Below are positions 1 through 7,848 of a stretch of DNA of 28,887 nucleotides, in pieces. Numbering within the stretch: the stretch's first letter is position 1; each line of letters begins with the position of its first letter. Origin of the DNA: a virus; the IMG/VR virus record IMGVR_UViG_3300030085_004759, positions 1 to 28,887 of that record. The stretch is one strand, 5' to 3'. The notes under the pieces are model-generated. The model was not told the DNA's origin. It saw only the letters and a list, made by a program, of their open reading frames with translations, and ran no database searches. Both the position numbers and the translations under genes were made by a program.

Positions 1-12
1 AAAGGAAAAATT

Positions 13-1062
13 ATGACGAAAGTATTTGACGCAACAAAATTTAGAAAAAGTTTAACAAAGTCTATACAAGGACTAGGCATAGGCTTCAGCGATCCAACGG
101 ACTGGATCTCTACAGGAAATTACGCATTGAACTATTTGATGACAAGTGATTTCAACAAAGGTATTCCCCTAGGCAAAGTAACAGTACTTGCCGGTGAGTC
201 TGGTGCAGGTAAATCATACATAGCATCAGGCAACATTATTAAGAACGCCCAGGATCAAGGCATATTCGTAATATTGATCGACACAGAGAACGCACTAGAT
301 GAACAATGGCTACAAGCACTTAACGTAGACACGTCGGAAGACAAACTTATGAAATTGAGTATGTCCATGGTAGACGATGTTGCTAAAACTGTTTCGGAGT
401 TCATGAAAGGGTACAGAGAACAACACGCAGACAACAAAGAGGGTGCACCTAAGGTGCTATTTGTTATAGACAGTTTGGGTATGTTGCTCACACCAACTGA
501 TGTAAATCAGTTCGAAGCAGGTGAGATGAAAGGTGACTTGGGTAGAAAACCCAAAGCCTTAACAGCACTTGTAAGAAACTGTGTTAACATGTTTGGAAGT
601 TGGAACGTGGGACTTATTGCAACCAACCACACATATGCATCACAGGATATGTTTGACCCAGATGACAAGATATCAGGTGGACAAGGATTCATATACGCAT
701 CAAGTATTGTTGTTGCAATGAAGAAATTAAAACTGAAAGAGGACGAAAAAGGCAACAAAGTAAGTGACGTCAGGGGTATCAGAGCCGCTTGTAAAGTTAT
801 GAAAACAAGATATGCAAAACCTTTCGAGGGTGTGCAAGTAAAGATTCCATATGACACAGGTATGGATCCATACAGCGGACTTGTGGATTTATTTGAGAAG
901 AAAGGTCTTCTAGTACAAACAGGAAATAGATTGAAATATGTCGACAAAGCAGGTAAAGAACACATAGACTTTAGAAAAGCCTGGGTTGGTGATAAATTAG
1001 ATATGATAATGGCAGAGTTCAAAGAGGAAGTGCCTACAGAAGAGGAAGTTGAAACCGAATGA
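13..1062 (+). CDS. uvsX: UvsX RecA-like recombinase
   Basis: Phage RecA/Rad51-type strand-exchange ATPase. It would form filaments on single-stranded DNA and drive recombination-dependent replication and repair. The 349-residue protein has a Walker A loop GESGAGKS at residues 61-68 and a Walker B strand around 148-155 (VLFVIDSLG). A conserved stretch near 200-226 (LIATNHTY, then SGGQG) corresponds to the RecA DNA-binding loop region. The C-terminus is very acidic, as in UvsX proteins that contact partner proteins. The start is supported by an AAGGA Shine-Dalgarno at 2-6, six bases upstream. The stop overlaps the next start (ATGA). Length and motif order match T4-like UvsX, so I am confident of the family. 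Confidence 0.95.
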   Translation: MTKVFDATKFRKSLTKSIQGLGIGFSDPTDWISTGNYALNYLMTSDFNKGIPLGKVTVLAGESGAGKSYIASGNIIKNAQDQGIFVILIDTENALDEQWLQALNVDTSEDKLMKLSMSMVDDVAKTVSEFMKGYREQHADNKEGAPKVLFVIDSLGMLLTPTDVNQFEAGEMKGDLGRKPKALTALVRNCVNMFGSWNVGLIATNHTYASQDMFDPDDKISGGQGFIYASSIVVAMKKLKLKEDEKGNKVSDVRGIRAACKVMKTRYAKPFEGVQVKIPYDTGMDPYSGLVDLFEKKGLLVQTGNRLKYVDKAGKEHIDFRKAWVGDKLDMIMAEFKEEVPTEEEVETE

Positions 1063-1295
1063 TAGACTTTACACACGAGGACATCGAGCGTTTGTGGAAC
1101 TCGATGGTTCATTATGTGCCAGAAAGACAAAAACTGGACATGGCCATAGACTTCATTAAGAGTCTAGAAGACATTGGTGTTGAACATGACGAAATTAAAG
1201 CCTCCGCTGAATACGATCCAAAACTTGAAGAAGCAATAAACACTGTGTTCGAAGAGGACGACGAGGAGTCATACGGATACGGCGAAGATGATTAA
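1059..1295 (+). CDS. Small acidic conserved phage protein, function unknown
   Basis: 78-residue, strongly acidic protein with a predicted helical N-terminal half. The C-terminal tail is rich in Glu and Asp (EEDDEES, then YGEDD). I recognise no catalytic motif, signal peptide or membrane segment. Its ATG overlaps the uvsX stop codon (ATGA) and its own end overlaps the next gene by 8 bases, so it is translationally coupled between uvsX and the UvsY-like gene. That position suggests a small accessory of the recombination machinery, but this is inference from position only. Confidence 0.75.
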   Translation: MIDFTHEDIERLWNSMVHYVPERQKLDMAIDFIKSLEDIGVEHDEIKASAEYDPKLEEAINTVFEEDDEESYGYGEDD

Positions 1296-1749
1296 TTGGT
1301 ACAACGAAGTCAGCAGAAATCTCAGCAAAATACCAGATTGTATATCACACTTTGATAAAGAACTTCTTGAAGCAAGGAAACAGTGTAAAATTTATGGTAA
1401 CCTTGAAAGGGCAAGTGCGGCCTTACCTGGAATAGTGGAAGAGAGATTTAGCCAACTGCAACAACTTGAAGCAATACTAGAATATCTTAACATCGAATTA
1501 CGAAGACTAAGATCAAAAACTTTTAAAAAATATTTAGAAAATTACAACAGAGCGTTATCAAGTAGAGACGCTGAAAAATATGTAGACGGCGAGGACGATG
1601 TTGTGGATCTAACTAAAATAATAAACGACTTCGCATTAATCAGGAATCAATACTTAGGTATCACCAAAGGACTAGATCAGAAACAATGGCAGATCACAAA
1701 TATTGTGAAACTGAGGGTCGCGGGAATGGAAGATGCCGACATCAAATAA
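1288..1749 (+). CDS. UvsY-like recombination mediator candidate
   Basis: 153-residue, charged, largely helical protein with probable coiled-coil segments around residues 25-95. The C-terminal half contains ALSSRDAEKYVDGE, a long helix, and an ending QWQITNIVKLRVAGMED. In overall plan (helical, about 140-150 residues, a loop with an LSxxxD pattern, then a final helix of the form QI-x2-I-x2-R-x2-AG) it resembles T4 UvsY. UvsY loads UvsX onto SSB-coated single-stranded DNA. Lying two genes after uvsX in the same overlapping operon supports a mediator role. Similarity is at the level of architecture and short patterns, so a conserved hypothetical of marine T4-like phages is the alternative. It overlaps the next gene by 17 bases. 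Confidence 0.55.
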   Translation: MINWYNEVSRNLSKIPDCISHFDKELLEARKQCKIYGNLERASAALPGIVEERFSQLQQLEAILEYLNIELRRLRSKTFKKYLENYNRALSSRDAEKYVDGEDDVVDLTKIINDFALIRNQYLGITKGLDQKQWQITNIVKLRVAGMEDADIK

Positions 1750-2362
1750 TAGAATAATACTCACAGACGTAGACGGCGTCCTTTTAGAATGGGAACACCA
1801 TTTTACAAAATGGATGTTACAACGTACACTTTTCGATGAAAGGGGAGCAAGATATCATCCACATCGATTACTTCCGGATAAAGAAAACACATACGAAATG
1901 GCAGAACGATTTGGGGTAACCAAGGACGAAATCAGAAAGCATATTAGAGAATTCAATAGGAGTGCATGGATGGGGAACCAAAGACCAATGCTAGAATCAC
2001 AGACATGGGTGAAACTACTTGCGGCGGAGGGTTGGACATTTATTCCAATTACATCGCAGACCTCAGACATACCTGCACAACAACTGCGTAAGAAACGTTT
2101 AGGAGAATTGTTTGGTGACCATGTGTTTATAAATTACCATATACTTGGCACTGGTGCTGACAAAGATAGTGCTTTAGCAGAGTTTCATGATACCGGACTA
2201 TATTGGGTCGAGGACAAGCCAAAAAACGCTGTAGCCGGGCTCAAATACGGTTTAAAGCCTATTTTAATAGACCATCCATACAACCGAGACTTCACCCATC
2301 CAGAGGTAATACGTGTAAGTAATTGGAAAGAGATACACAAACTAGTTTCGGGAAGAAAATGA
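1733..2362 (+). CDS. HAD-superfamily phosphatase
   Basis: 209-residue haloacid-dehalogenase-type hydrolase. Motif I is TDVDGVLLEW at residues 11-20, with the nucleophile Asp12 and the acid/base Asp14. Motif II is the threonine/serine stretch PITSQT, followed by GADKDSAL, which supplies the conserved lysine. Motif III is the acidic VEDKPKNA near residues 177-184. This spacing suits a small HAD phosphatase acting on a nucleotide, a sugar phosphate or a DNA end. The substrate is not readable from sequence. It overlaps the upstream gene by 17 bases and shares an ATGA with the first glycosyltransferase, so it stands at the boundary of the replication module and the glycan island and could serve either. 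Confidence 0.75.
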   Translation: MPTSNNRIILTDVDGVLLEWEHHFTKWMLQRTLFDERGARYHPHRLLPDKENTYEMAERFGVTKDEIRKHIREFNRSAWMGNQRPMLESQTWVKLLAAEGWTFIPITSQTSDIPAQQLRKKRLGELFGDHVFINYHILGTGADKDSALAEFHDTGLYWVEDKPKNAVAGLKYGLKPILIDHPYNRDFTHPEVIRVSNWKEIHKLVSGRK

Positions 2363-3033
2363 AAATATACGTAGGTTGGGATTCGAGAGAAGACATAGCA
2401 TACCAAGTGTGTGAACACTCTATCAAACGTAGAGATCCATCGGCAGAAGTGATTCCATTAAAACAAAATGACATGAGAGCTCAAGGAATCTACACACGTG
2501 AAAAAGACAAACTAGCATCAACAGAATTCACATTCACTAGATTTTTTGTGCCTTACTTAAACGACTTCAAAGGATGGGCAGTGTTCTGTGATTGTGACTT
2601 CTTATGGAAGATACCAAGCCACATGTTAACCAAATACATGGATCCAAGTAAAGCAGTGGTCTGTGTACAACATGATTACACGCCAAAAGAGACAACCAAG
2701 ATGGACGGACAAGTACAAACTGTTTATCCTAGAAAGAATTGGAGTAGCATGGTGCTTTGGAACTGCGAACATGAGAAAAATAAAATACTTACGCCAGAAT
2801 TTCTTAATCAACAGACACCAAAATTTTTACACAGATTCAGTTGGCTAGAAGATTCAGAAATTGGTGCATTGCCTCACAACTACAACTGGTTGGTAGGTTG
2901 GTACAGAGAACCAGAAGATGGGTCACCAAAGATATTGCACTACACAGAAGGGGGTCCGTGGTTTGACGGATACAGAAACTGTGAATATTCCGACGATTGG
3001 AAAAAGGAAGCAATCAACCTTTTCAGTGCATAA
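2359..3033 (+). CDS. GT-A-type glycosyltransferase with DCD motif (GT8-like)
   Basis: Probable nucleotide-sugar-dependent glycosyltransferase of 224 residues. The metal- and nucleotide-binding DxD motif is DCD at residues 78-80, inside the typical hydrophobic context WAVFCDCDFLW. The C-terminal HYTEGGPWF resembles the HxxGxxKPW-like signature of GT8-type enzymes. I chose the ATG at 2359 because it overlaps the preceding stop as ATGA and begins at the natural first strand MKIYVGWD. An in-frame upstream ATG at 2323 would lie deep in the HAD gene. It is the first gene of the glycan island. Acceptor and donor sugars are unknown. Confidence 0.8.
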   Translation: MKIYVGWDSREDIAYQVCEHSIKRRDPSAEVIPLKQNDMRAQGIYTREKDKLASTEFTFTRFFVPYLNDFKGWAVFCDCDFLWKIPSHMLTKYMDPSKAVVCVQHDYTPKETTKMDGQVQTVYPRKNWSSMVLWNCEHEKNKILTPEFLNQQTPKFLHRFSWLEDSEIGALPHNYNWLVGWYREPEDGSPKILHYTEGGPWFDGYRNCEYSDDWKKEAINLFSA

Positions 3034-3066
3034 TACGGTACTACTAAAATCCAGATAACTACAGTT

Positions 3067-3333
3067 ATGAAGAAAAACCACAAGACTCGAATGCTCGAAT
3101 GGATCGAACAGTTGGGATTAATTGTGGTGCAATCCGAGATTAAACCATATGGTCCTGGCACACGCAGATATATGGTGGGTAGACACATCGAAGAACCTAT
3201 GCATAATGCGTACCAGTTGCCAAGTGGGAAATGGGCATCGACTGCCGGAGTACAGGAATGGCTGACTCCAGAGCCACTCGACGGGCCTGCTTTAGAAAAA
3301 TGGTTAAATGATTATGCAAACAACAAGAAATAG
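3067..3333 (+). CDS. Small protein of unknown function
   Basis: 88-residue soluble protein with no motif I recognise. It has a basic N-terminus, a central YGPGTRRYMVGR segment and a tryptophan-containing C-terminus. It follows the first glycosyltransferase after a 33-base gap and overlaps the next gene (FkbM methyltransferase) by 26 bases, which supports it being translated. No Shine-Dalgarno is evident at its ATG. Nothing in the sequence links it to sugar chemistry; its place in the island is the only clue. Confidence 0.6.
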   Translation: MKKNHKTRMLEWIEQLGLIVVQSEIKPYGPGTRRYMVGRHIEEPMHNAYQLPSGKWASTAGVQEWLTPEPLDGPALEKWLNDYANNKK

Positions 3334-3904
3334 ATTCCTAGGATCGCCTGAAGAAATACCTAAAAAGATCAAAGGTTGGAACCACACTTTTCAACTGGCT
3401 ATGCCTTACATCAAGGGACATGGAATAGGTATTGATGTTGGTTGTAGAGAAGGCGGATTTGCTAGAGAAATGGAAGACCACTTCGAACACATACACTGTT
3501 TTGATTTCAGAGACAAACAAAACATGTTTAAAAACAATGTTCAAGATATGAGTAAATTTACATACCACGTGTGCGGTATAGGAGAAAAAAACGGTACGGC
3601 TTTTACTACAAGCAACAGGGTCGGTAGAATAAAAGGCGGCGGAAATGTTGCCATACCTGTCAAGACTTTAGATTCTTTCAACTTTAAAAGTGTGACATTT
3701 ATAAAATATGACATCGAGGGATACGAATATAAAGCACTTGTAGGTTCAGAACAGACAATCAAAGAATACAGTCCAGTGGTTGTGATTGAACAAAACAGAG
3801 GTGACAGTGATGCACAAGACCTTTTAGAATCATGGGGGTACGAATGCAAAGGCATAGACAAAGTTTTTAATCAAGATTATATAATGGTGAAAACAAATGT
3901 ATAG
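3308..3904 (+). CDS. FkbM-family methyltransferase (copy 1)
   Basis: 198-residue SAM-dependent methyltransferase of the FkbM type, a family that O-methylates sugars in glycans and natural products. The SAM-binding motif I is GIDVGCREGG at residues 41-50. Later motifs include the FIKYDIEGYEYKAL strand-helix unit typical of FkbM proteins and VVVIEQN. There are two in-frame ATGs, at 3308 and 3314; either is possible and the difference is two residues. The stop overlaps the radical SAM start. A second, divergent FkbM protein is encoded at 7222-7848, so the glycan product may carry two distinct methyl groups. Confidence 0.85.
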   Translation: MIMQTTRNRFLGSPEEIPKKIKGWNHTFQLAMPYIKGHGIGIDVGCREGGFAREMEDHFEHIHCFDFRDKQNMFKNNVQDMSKFTYHVCGIGEKNGTAFTTSNRVGRIKGGGNVAIPVKTLDSFNFKSVTFIKYDIEGYEYKALVGSEQTIKEYSPVVVIEQNRGDSDAQDLLESWGYECKGIDKVFNQDYIMVKTNV

Positions 3905-4898
3905 ATCAATTCCACTACCTACATCAATAGCGTTTGAACCAATCAATTTGTGTAATGCAAAATGTTACTGTTGCCCATACACAACCTTGAGTGAAGATAA
4001 AACATATCACGGTAAACTTATGACCAAAGAACAGTTAGGGACTCTTTTACATGATTATGGATCTCTCATAAAGAAATACAAAGTGAAGGATTACACCTGT
4101 GCAATCTCGCCATGGAGATACAGCGATCCGTTGGTGCAACCTAACTTGGAATACATAATGGAACTTTGTGATCACTATAAAATTAAGGTAGGCTTGTGTA
4201 CCAACGGCGTATCTTTTACAAAAAAACAGTGTGAAATTTTAAACAAATACACACACCTATTGGGTAATATACACATGAGTGTGATTGGACACACAGCAGA
4301 AGAACTATGGGAGTTTATGAAAATCAAAAAAAATAAAACTCTCGAAAGTTTGAATTTTGTCAAAAAAAATTACCCAAAACTTTCAGAAAGAATCAGAATC
4401 GGCGTCAAACATAAAAACCAATCAGCGGTGGCCAGTCCGTCAACAATTAGCGAATACCAAAATGCAACACTAGGTAAAGTCAAGTCTAAGAGGGATTGGG
4501 TGGAAAACAGAATGGGCGACGGCGACGGAGACTGGACTCAACCCTATGATGCTGTTATAAATGAGAAAAATTACATGCAAGGTTGTGCAATGGGCGGTGG
4601 ACGTATATTAAGGCAAATGGAAGTCCTGGTCGACGGACAAGCAGTTTTGTGTTGTGATGATGCAGAAGGAAAAACTAATTACGGAAATATTTTTGAGATT
4701 GGTATAGAAAAAGCATGGAACAATTTACAAAAAGAACATGACATTATCTACAATAAAAAATATTCTGAGAGTAAGAAAAATTTGATATGCAATACATGTT
4801 CAAGGGGAAAGTTCAAAGGCCAATGGACAATCGAGATGGAAAACAAATTATTGTCAAGGCAACAAGGCGTCATTTCCAAAATAGGAAGTATGCAATGA
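3897..4898 (+). CDS. Radical SAM/SPASM domain protein
   Basis: 333-residue radical SAM enzyme. The N-terminal 4Fe-4S ligand set is CNAKCYCC: Cys19, Cys23 and Cys26 in CX3CX2C spacing. The C-terminal third has SPASM-like cysteines (GCAMGG, VLCCDD, CNTC) and the typical YGNIFE-x9-W pattern (YGNIFEIGIEKAWNN) that marks auxiliary-cluster proteins. Such enzymes generate a 5'-deoxyadenosyl radical to modify peptides, sugars or other small substrates. The gene overlaps its neighbours on both sides by a few bases, between an FkbM methyltransferase and a 2OG oxygenase. A glycan- or protein-tailoring reaction is therefore likely, but the substrate is unknown. Confidence 0.87.
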   Translation: MYRSIPLPTSIAFEPINLCNAKCYCCPYTTLSEDKTYHGKLMTKEQLGTLLHDYGSLIKKYKVKDYTCAISPWRYSDPLVQPNLEYIMELCDHYKIKVGLCTNGVSFTKKQCEILNKYTHLLGNIHMSVIGHTAEELWEFMKIKKNKTLESLNFVKKNYPKLSERIRIGVKHKNQSAVASPSTISEYQNATLGKVKSKRDWVENRMGDGDGDWTQPYDAVINEKNYMQGCAMGGGRILRQMEVLVDGQAVLCCDDAEGKTNYGNIFEIGIEKAWNNLQKEHDIIYNKKYSESKKNLICNTCSRGKFKGQWTIEMENKLLSRQQGVISKIGSMQ

Positions 4899-5497
4899 TT
4901 GGTAATTATTTTATAGATAAATGTTTAGAAAGCGACACCATTAATGATCCATGGAGTCATCAAATAATAGACAACACATTACCACAAGATCATTTTGAGC
5001 ACCTAAGACAACAGTGCCTGGGTATCGATGTGCCTAATGACAAACTTGTGCATATACATCCAAAAGATTTCAAAGATTTTAATATAAATTTTTATGATCA
5101 AATACACGATATAAGCAAAGCGATATTGGACCACGCAAAACCTTTGTGTGAAAAATATCCAGCGTACAGATGGTTCAAAGATCTGGCGGTAAACGCCCAC
5201 ATATCTGTCACTCCACCTTTACCATACAAATTTTACATACACCAAGAAGGACTTGAAAAAATATGGAGTAGTGTGACTTACATCACGCCAGAAAAAAATG
5301 TTGGCACAAAAATGTACACGGAACAAAATGAAAAGTCATTTGTCAAAGAAGCAACATGGAGACCCAACAGCACTTTTATATTTTGTGGTCAGCAAGGTAA
5401 AACATGGCACAGTTATGAAAGTGATCAGACTGAACAACGAATAACTTTGAACTTATTTCTCATGAAAGAAAACAAGCATTGTTTTTATAAAAATTAA
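4895..5497 (+). CDS. 2-oxoglutarate/Fe(II)-dependent oxygenase-like protein
   Basis: 200-residue protein with the double-stranded beta-helix pattern of phage 2OG-Fe(II) oxygenases. The likely iron ligands are His116 and Glu118 (IHQEG) and distal His172 (KTWHSYE). Arg182 (QRITLNLFL) would bind the 2-oxoglutarate carboxylate. The strand YITPEKNVGTKMY between them is typical. The HxE rather than HxD at the first ligand pair is a variant known in the superfamily but worth noting. Start 4895 is chosen because ATGA overlaps the radical SAM stop; the longer reading from 4787 would run inside that gene. It is the last gene of the rightward block and overlaps the convergent leftward gene by 4 bases at a palindromic TTAA. 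Confidence 0.72.
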   Translation: MIGNYFIDKCLESDTINDPWSHQIIDNTLPQDHFEHLRQQCLGIDVPNDKLVHIHPKDFKDFNINFYDQIHDISKAILDHAKPLCEKYPAYRWFKDLAVNAHISVTPPLPYKFYIHQEGLEKIWSSVTYITPEKNVGTKMYTEQNEKSFVKEATWRPNSTFIFCGQQGKTWHSYESDQTEQRITLNLFLMKENKHCFYKN

Positions 5498-6201
5498 CTA
5501 ATAATTTTTTCTTTTAAGGCGTTGACATCTGCTTGAAGATGTCTGTCCCTGACTTTACTCCAAACAAAATTATCTCTATAATTGATGTTAAAATTTTTCC
5601 TAATTTGCTTTCCTGCATTGTCGTTTATTATTTTTTTTGCTTTGAAAGTAACCGTAGGAAGGTAAAGACACCGATTAAGTTTACGTGCAACCTTTTGTGT
5701 GTACGTATCAACGTGCCAATGCCAAAAGAAAGGTGGCGCTAGATATCCCAATGTGCTTACCCACTTCTTATGCACGGCAAAATGTGCCGCTGGTAGAGGT
5801 TCATCTGGCCATAACGTCGTATTCTTAGTAAGATTCTTATTGCCTTTTCTACGTCCATCGCTAGGTACTACCATTAAAATTTTATCTTCGTATTTGTCAA
5901 ATTCCGCAGAAATAATACTGTCCCAATTTTTGGTTTGTACCCGCACGTCATCTCCCATAAGCATCACTATGTCGTTATTTGCTCTCTCGGCCATTAGATT
6001 CCAACTGTAACAAGTTGACTGATTCGGTCCGATGGTATAGTGTTTTTCGTCCAGCAAGTCTTTATACTGTTCTAACTTTTCATCATCGTCGTTAAGGTAA
6101 AATAAAAATTCTGTGTTCCCTTTTTGTGTTTCCGTTGCTGTATCGACTAATCTTTTTGCTAGTTCAGGTCTACCCCTAGACGGACAGCAAAATGATATCA
6201 T
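5494..6201 (-). CDS. GT2-like glycosyltransferase
   Basis: 235-residue GT-A-fold protein. It opens with FCCPSRGRP, the usual first strand and loop of GT2-like enzymes. There is an acidic stretch YLNDDDE around residues 35-41 and a metal-site-like MLMGDDVRV near residues 80-87. A later FFWHWHVDTYT segment may be the catalytic or acceptor region. It probably transfers one sugar from a nucleotide donor to a glycan or protein acceptor. It is the last gene of the leftward block and its ATG overlaps the epimerase stop (ATGA). Its stop shares TTAA with the stop of the convergent oxygenase gene. Confidence 0.75.
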   Translation of the reverse strand: MISFCCPSRGRPELAKRLVDTATETQKGNTEFLFYLNDDDEKLEQYKDLLDEKHYTIGPNQSTCYSWNLMAERANNDIVMLMGDDVRVQTKNWDSIISAEFDKYEDKILMVVPSDGRRKGNKNLTKNTTLWPDEPLPAAHFAVHKKWVSTLGYLAPPFFWHWHVDTYTQKVARKLNRCLYLPTVTFKAKKIINDNAGKQIRKNFNINYRDNFVWSKVRDRHLQADVNALKEKIIS

Positions 6202-7202
6202 ATTAATTTTTTCTTCCAGGTATCTGGTGTCTTATCATTAATAATTTCTAAAGGCAAATGGTATTGAAACTTTTTAGTTCCTCTTGTCCGTATATACTCC
6301 GCTGTTTTTTGAACTGACTGTCTTACATTTGTAGATGTTTTATAACCTAATAATTTCCTTGCCTTGTCTGAAGAACAAACTGCAATCTTCACCTCCTGTG
6401 GTCTGTCTTTGTGATACAGCGTATCTAAATTTAATCCTGTTTCGTTTGCACACATTTCTGCTAAATCGTTTATAGTGCATGACTCTTCGTCTGGACCAAT
6501 ATTAACAACTTCACCGACTACGTTATCTTGGAACGCTAGTGCGTTAAGGCAATAAAGGCAATCATCAATGTAACTAAAACATCTTTTTTGTTCACCATCG
6601 CCGTATATGATAGGTTGTTTGCCTTGTAACATTCTATTCAACATTATTGACATCACATTCCTAAATGGATCATCATACTTCTGCCTTGGTCCAACAATGT
6701 TGTGTGGTACAGCAATCACGTACTCTACTCCATGTGTCTCACATAAGTTTTTCAGAACGTCTTCCCCGGCCTTCTTTGCAATACCATATGGGTCTTGAGG
6801 ACGACATTCGTAATCTTCTCTGTATGGCATTTCATCATGATGACCATATCTAGCCATCGATGAACAATAAACTATACGCTTTACGTTGTTTCTTATTGCC
6901 GCAGTAATAGTTGTGACTGATGCTTCAAATATATTTCTTGTAACAAGCACAGGCGAAAATACAGACAATCCTTCGTAGGCAGTTGCGGCAGTGTGATAAA
7001 CTATGTCACAACCTTCCATCGCTTTGGTTAAATTTTCTAAATCACAACAATCCACTTGATGGAATTCCACACCTTGTGGCACGTTATCTGCATACCCACC
7101 AATCATGTTGTCATTACCGGCAACTGTATGTCCTGCGGAAAGCATCAAGTCTGCTAAATGCGAACCTAAAAAACCTGCGACACCTGTGATAAAAATTTTC
7201 AT
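6198..7202 (-). CDS. NAD-dependent nucleotide-sugar epimerase/dehydratase (extended SDR, GalE-like)
   Basis: 334-residue extended short-chain dehydrogenase. The NAD(P)-binding glycine motif is GVAGFLG at residues 7-13. The catalytic serine region is CSSMARYG at 113-120, and the YxxxK pair is Tyr139/Lys143 (DPYGIAKK). The sugar-nucleotide C-terminal domain carries GPRQKYDDPF and IYGDGEQKRCFSYIDD. This pattern is that of UDP-sugar 4-epimerases and related dehydratases, not reductases. Exact substrate is not readable. It could supply the activated sugar for the neighbouring transferases, or process the Gmd product. The start is preceded by TTAAATA at 7209-7215, six bases from the ATG, with no Shine-Dalgarno. 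Confidence 0.88.
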   Translation of the reverse strand: MKIFITGVAGFLGSHLADLMLSAGHTVAGNDNMIGGYADNVPQGVEFHQVDCCDLENLTKAMEGCDIVYHTAATAYEGLSVFSPVLVTRNIFEASVTTITAAIRNNVKRIVYCSSMARYGHHDEMPYREDYECRPQDPYGIAKKAGEDVLKNLCETHGVEYVIAVPHNIVGPRQKYDDPFRNVMSIMLNRMLQGKQPIIYGDGEQKRCFSYIDDCLYCLNALAFQDNVVGEVVNIGPDEESCTINDLAEMCANETGLNLDTLYHKDRPQEVKIAVCSSDKARKLLGYKTSTNVRQSVQKTAEYIRTRGTKKFQYHLPLEIINDKTPDTWKKKLI

Positions 7203-7221
7203 TCAGAGTATTTAATTTAAG

Positions 7222-7848
7222 TTATGCACGGTGAAAAACTTTATCTGGCCAATGTGAAATAAGAGTTTTGAATCCTAAAGATGCAATGTATTTTTCTATT
7301 TCAATATTACTACTGCCATACTTTTTTGTGTTGTTGTTTAATTCTATCATTAGATATTCTACGCTTTCCAATGTTTTTGTAGCACCCTTTAGGACCTCCA
7401 TTTCAAACCCTTCCACATCAATTTTCATAAGGTCTACGTTTTCTAAAACTAAACTGTCTATGGTGATCATTGGTATTTTTCCTTCTCCAACAACTCTTTT
7501 ACTCTGGGTGAAATCATCTTCCGATAATGAAATCATTTTTTGTTCTGCGCCAACGGCCAGTTGGTGTGTTTCAATATTACTACCAGCATTTTTCGTTAAG
7601 CATTCATAATGCACACTGTCTGGTTCGAATGCAACAATCTTGTTTGCAAACTCCTGCATTGCCATACTCCATGTGCCAACCCATGCACCCACATCTAATA
7701 CACAGTCAAATTTTTTATTTTTCACTTCACAGTAGCGTATGAATTGTAGTAGACATTTGTTCTGTGTAAACGGCTTGCCAGACTGCCACTCGTTGAAATG
7801 CAAGTCATTCTGAGGCACCCAAAAGTCATTTACTTTTGCAATTTTCAT
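7222..7848 (-). CDS. FkbM-family methyltransferase (copy 2)
   Basis: 208-residue FkbM-type SAM-dependent methyltransferase. Motif I is LDVGAWVGTW at residues 51-60, followed by the acidic strand IVAFEPD that binds the SAM ribose. The family signature appears as LMKIDVEGFEMEVLKGA, then YLMIELN. The ATG overlaps the stop of the upstream GT-B-like gene (ATGA). It shares family but little detailed sequence with the copy at 3308-3904, so the two probably methylate different positions and did not arise by recent duplication within this genome. Confidence 0.88.
   Translation of the reverse strand: MKIAKVNDFWVPQNDLHFNEWQSGKPFTQNKCLLQFIRYCEVKNKKFDCVLDVGAWVGTWSMAMQEFANKIVAFEPDSVHYECLTKNAGSNIETHQLAVGAEQKMISLSEDDFTQSKRVVGEGKIPMITIDSLVLENVDLMKIDVEGFEMEVLKGATKTLESVEYLMIELNNNTKKYGSSNIEIEKYIASLGFKTLISHWPDKVFHRA

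Noticed and set aside
507-1130. 207-residue open frame antisense to uvsX
   Set aside because: Shadow of the real gene: low-complexity serine/leucine-rich translation, no start signal, and uvsX is clearly coding on the other strand.
3034-3066. Promoter in the 33-base gap before the 88-residue gene
   Set aside because: GATAACT is the only -10-like string and no -35 is suitably placed.
4787-4894. Longer N-terminus for the 2OG oxygenase gene
   Set aside because: It would overlap the SPASM coding region by over 100 bases; the ATG at 4895 forms the usual ATGA junction.
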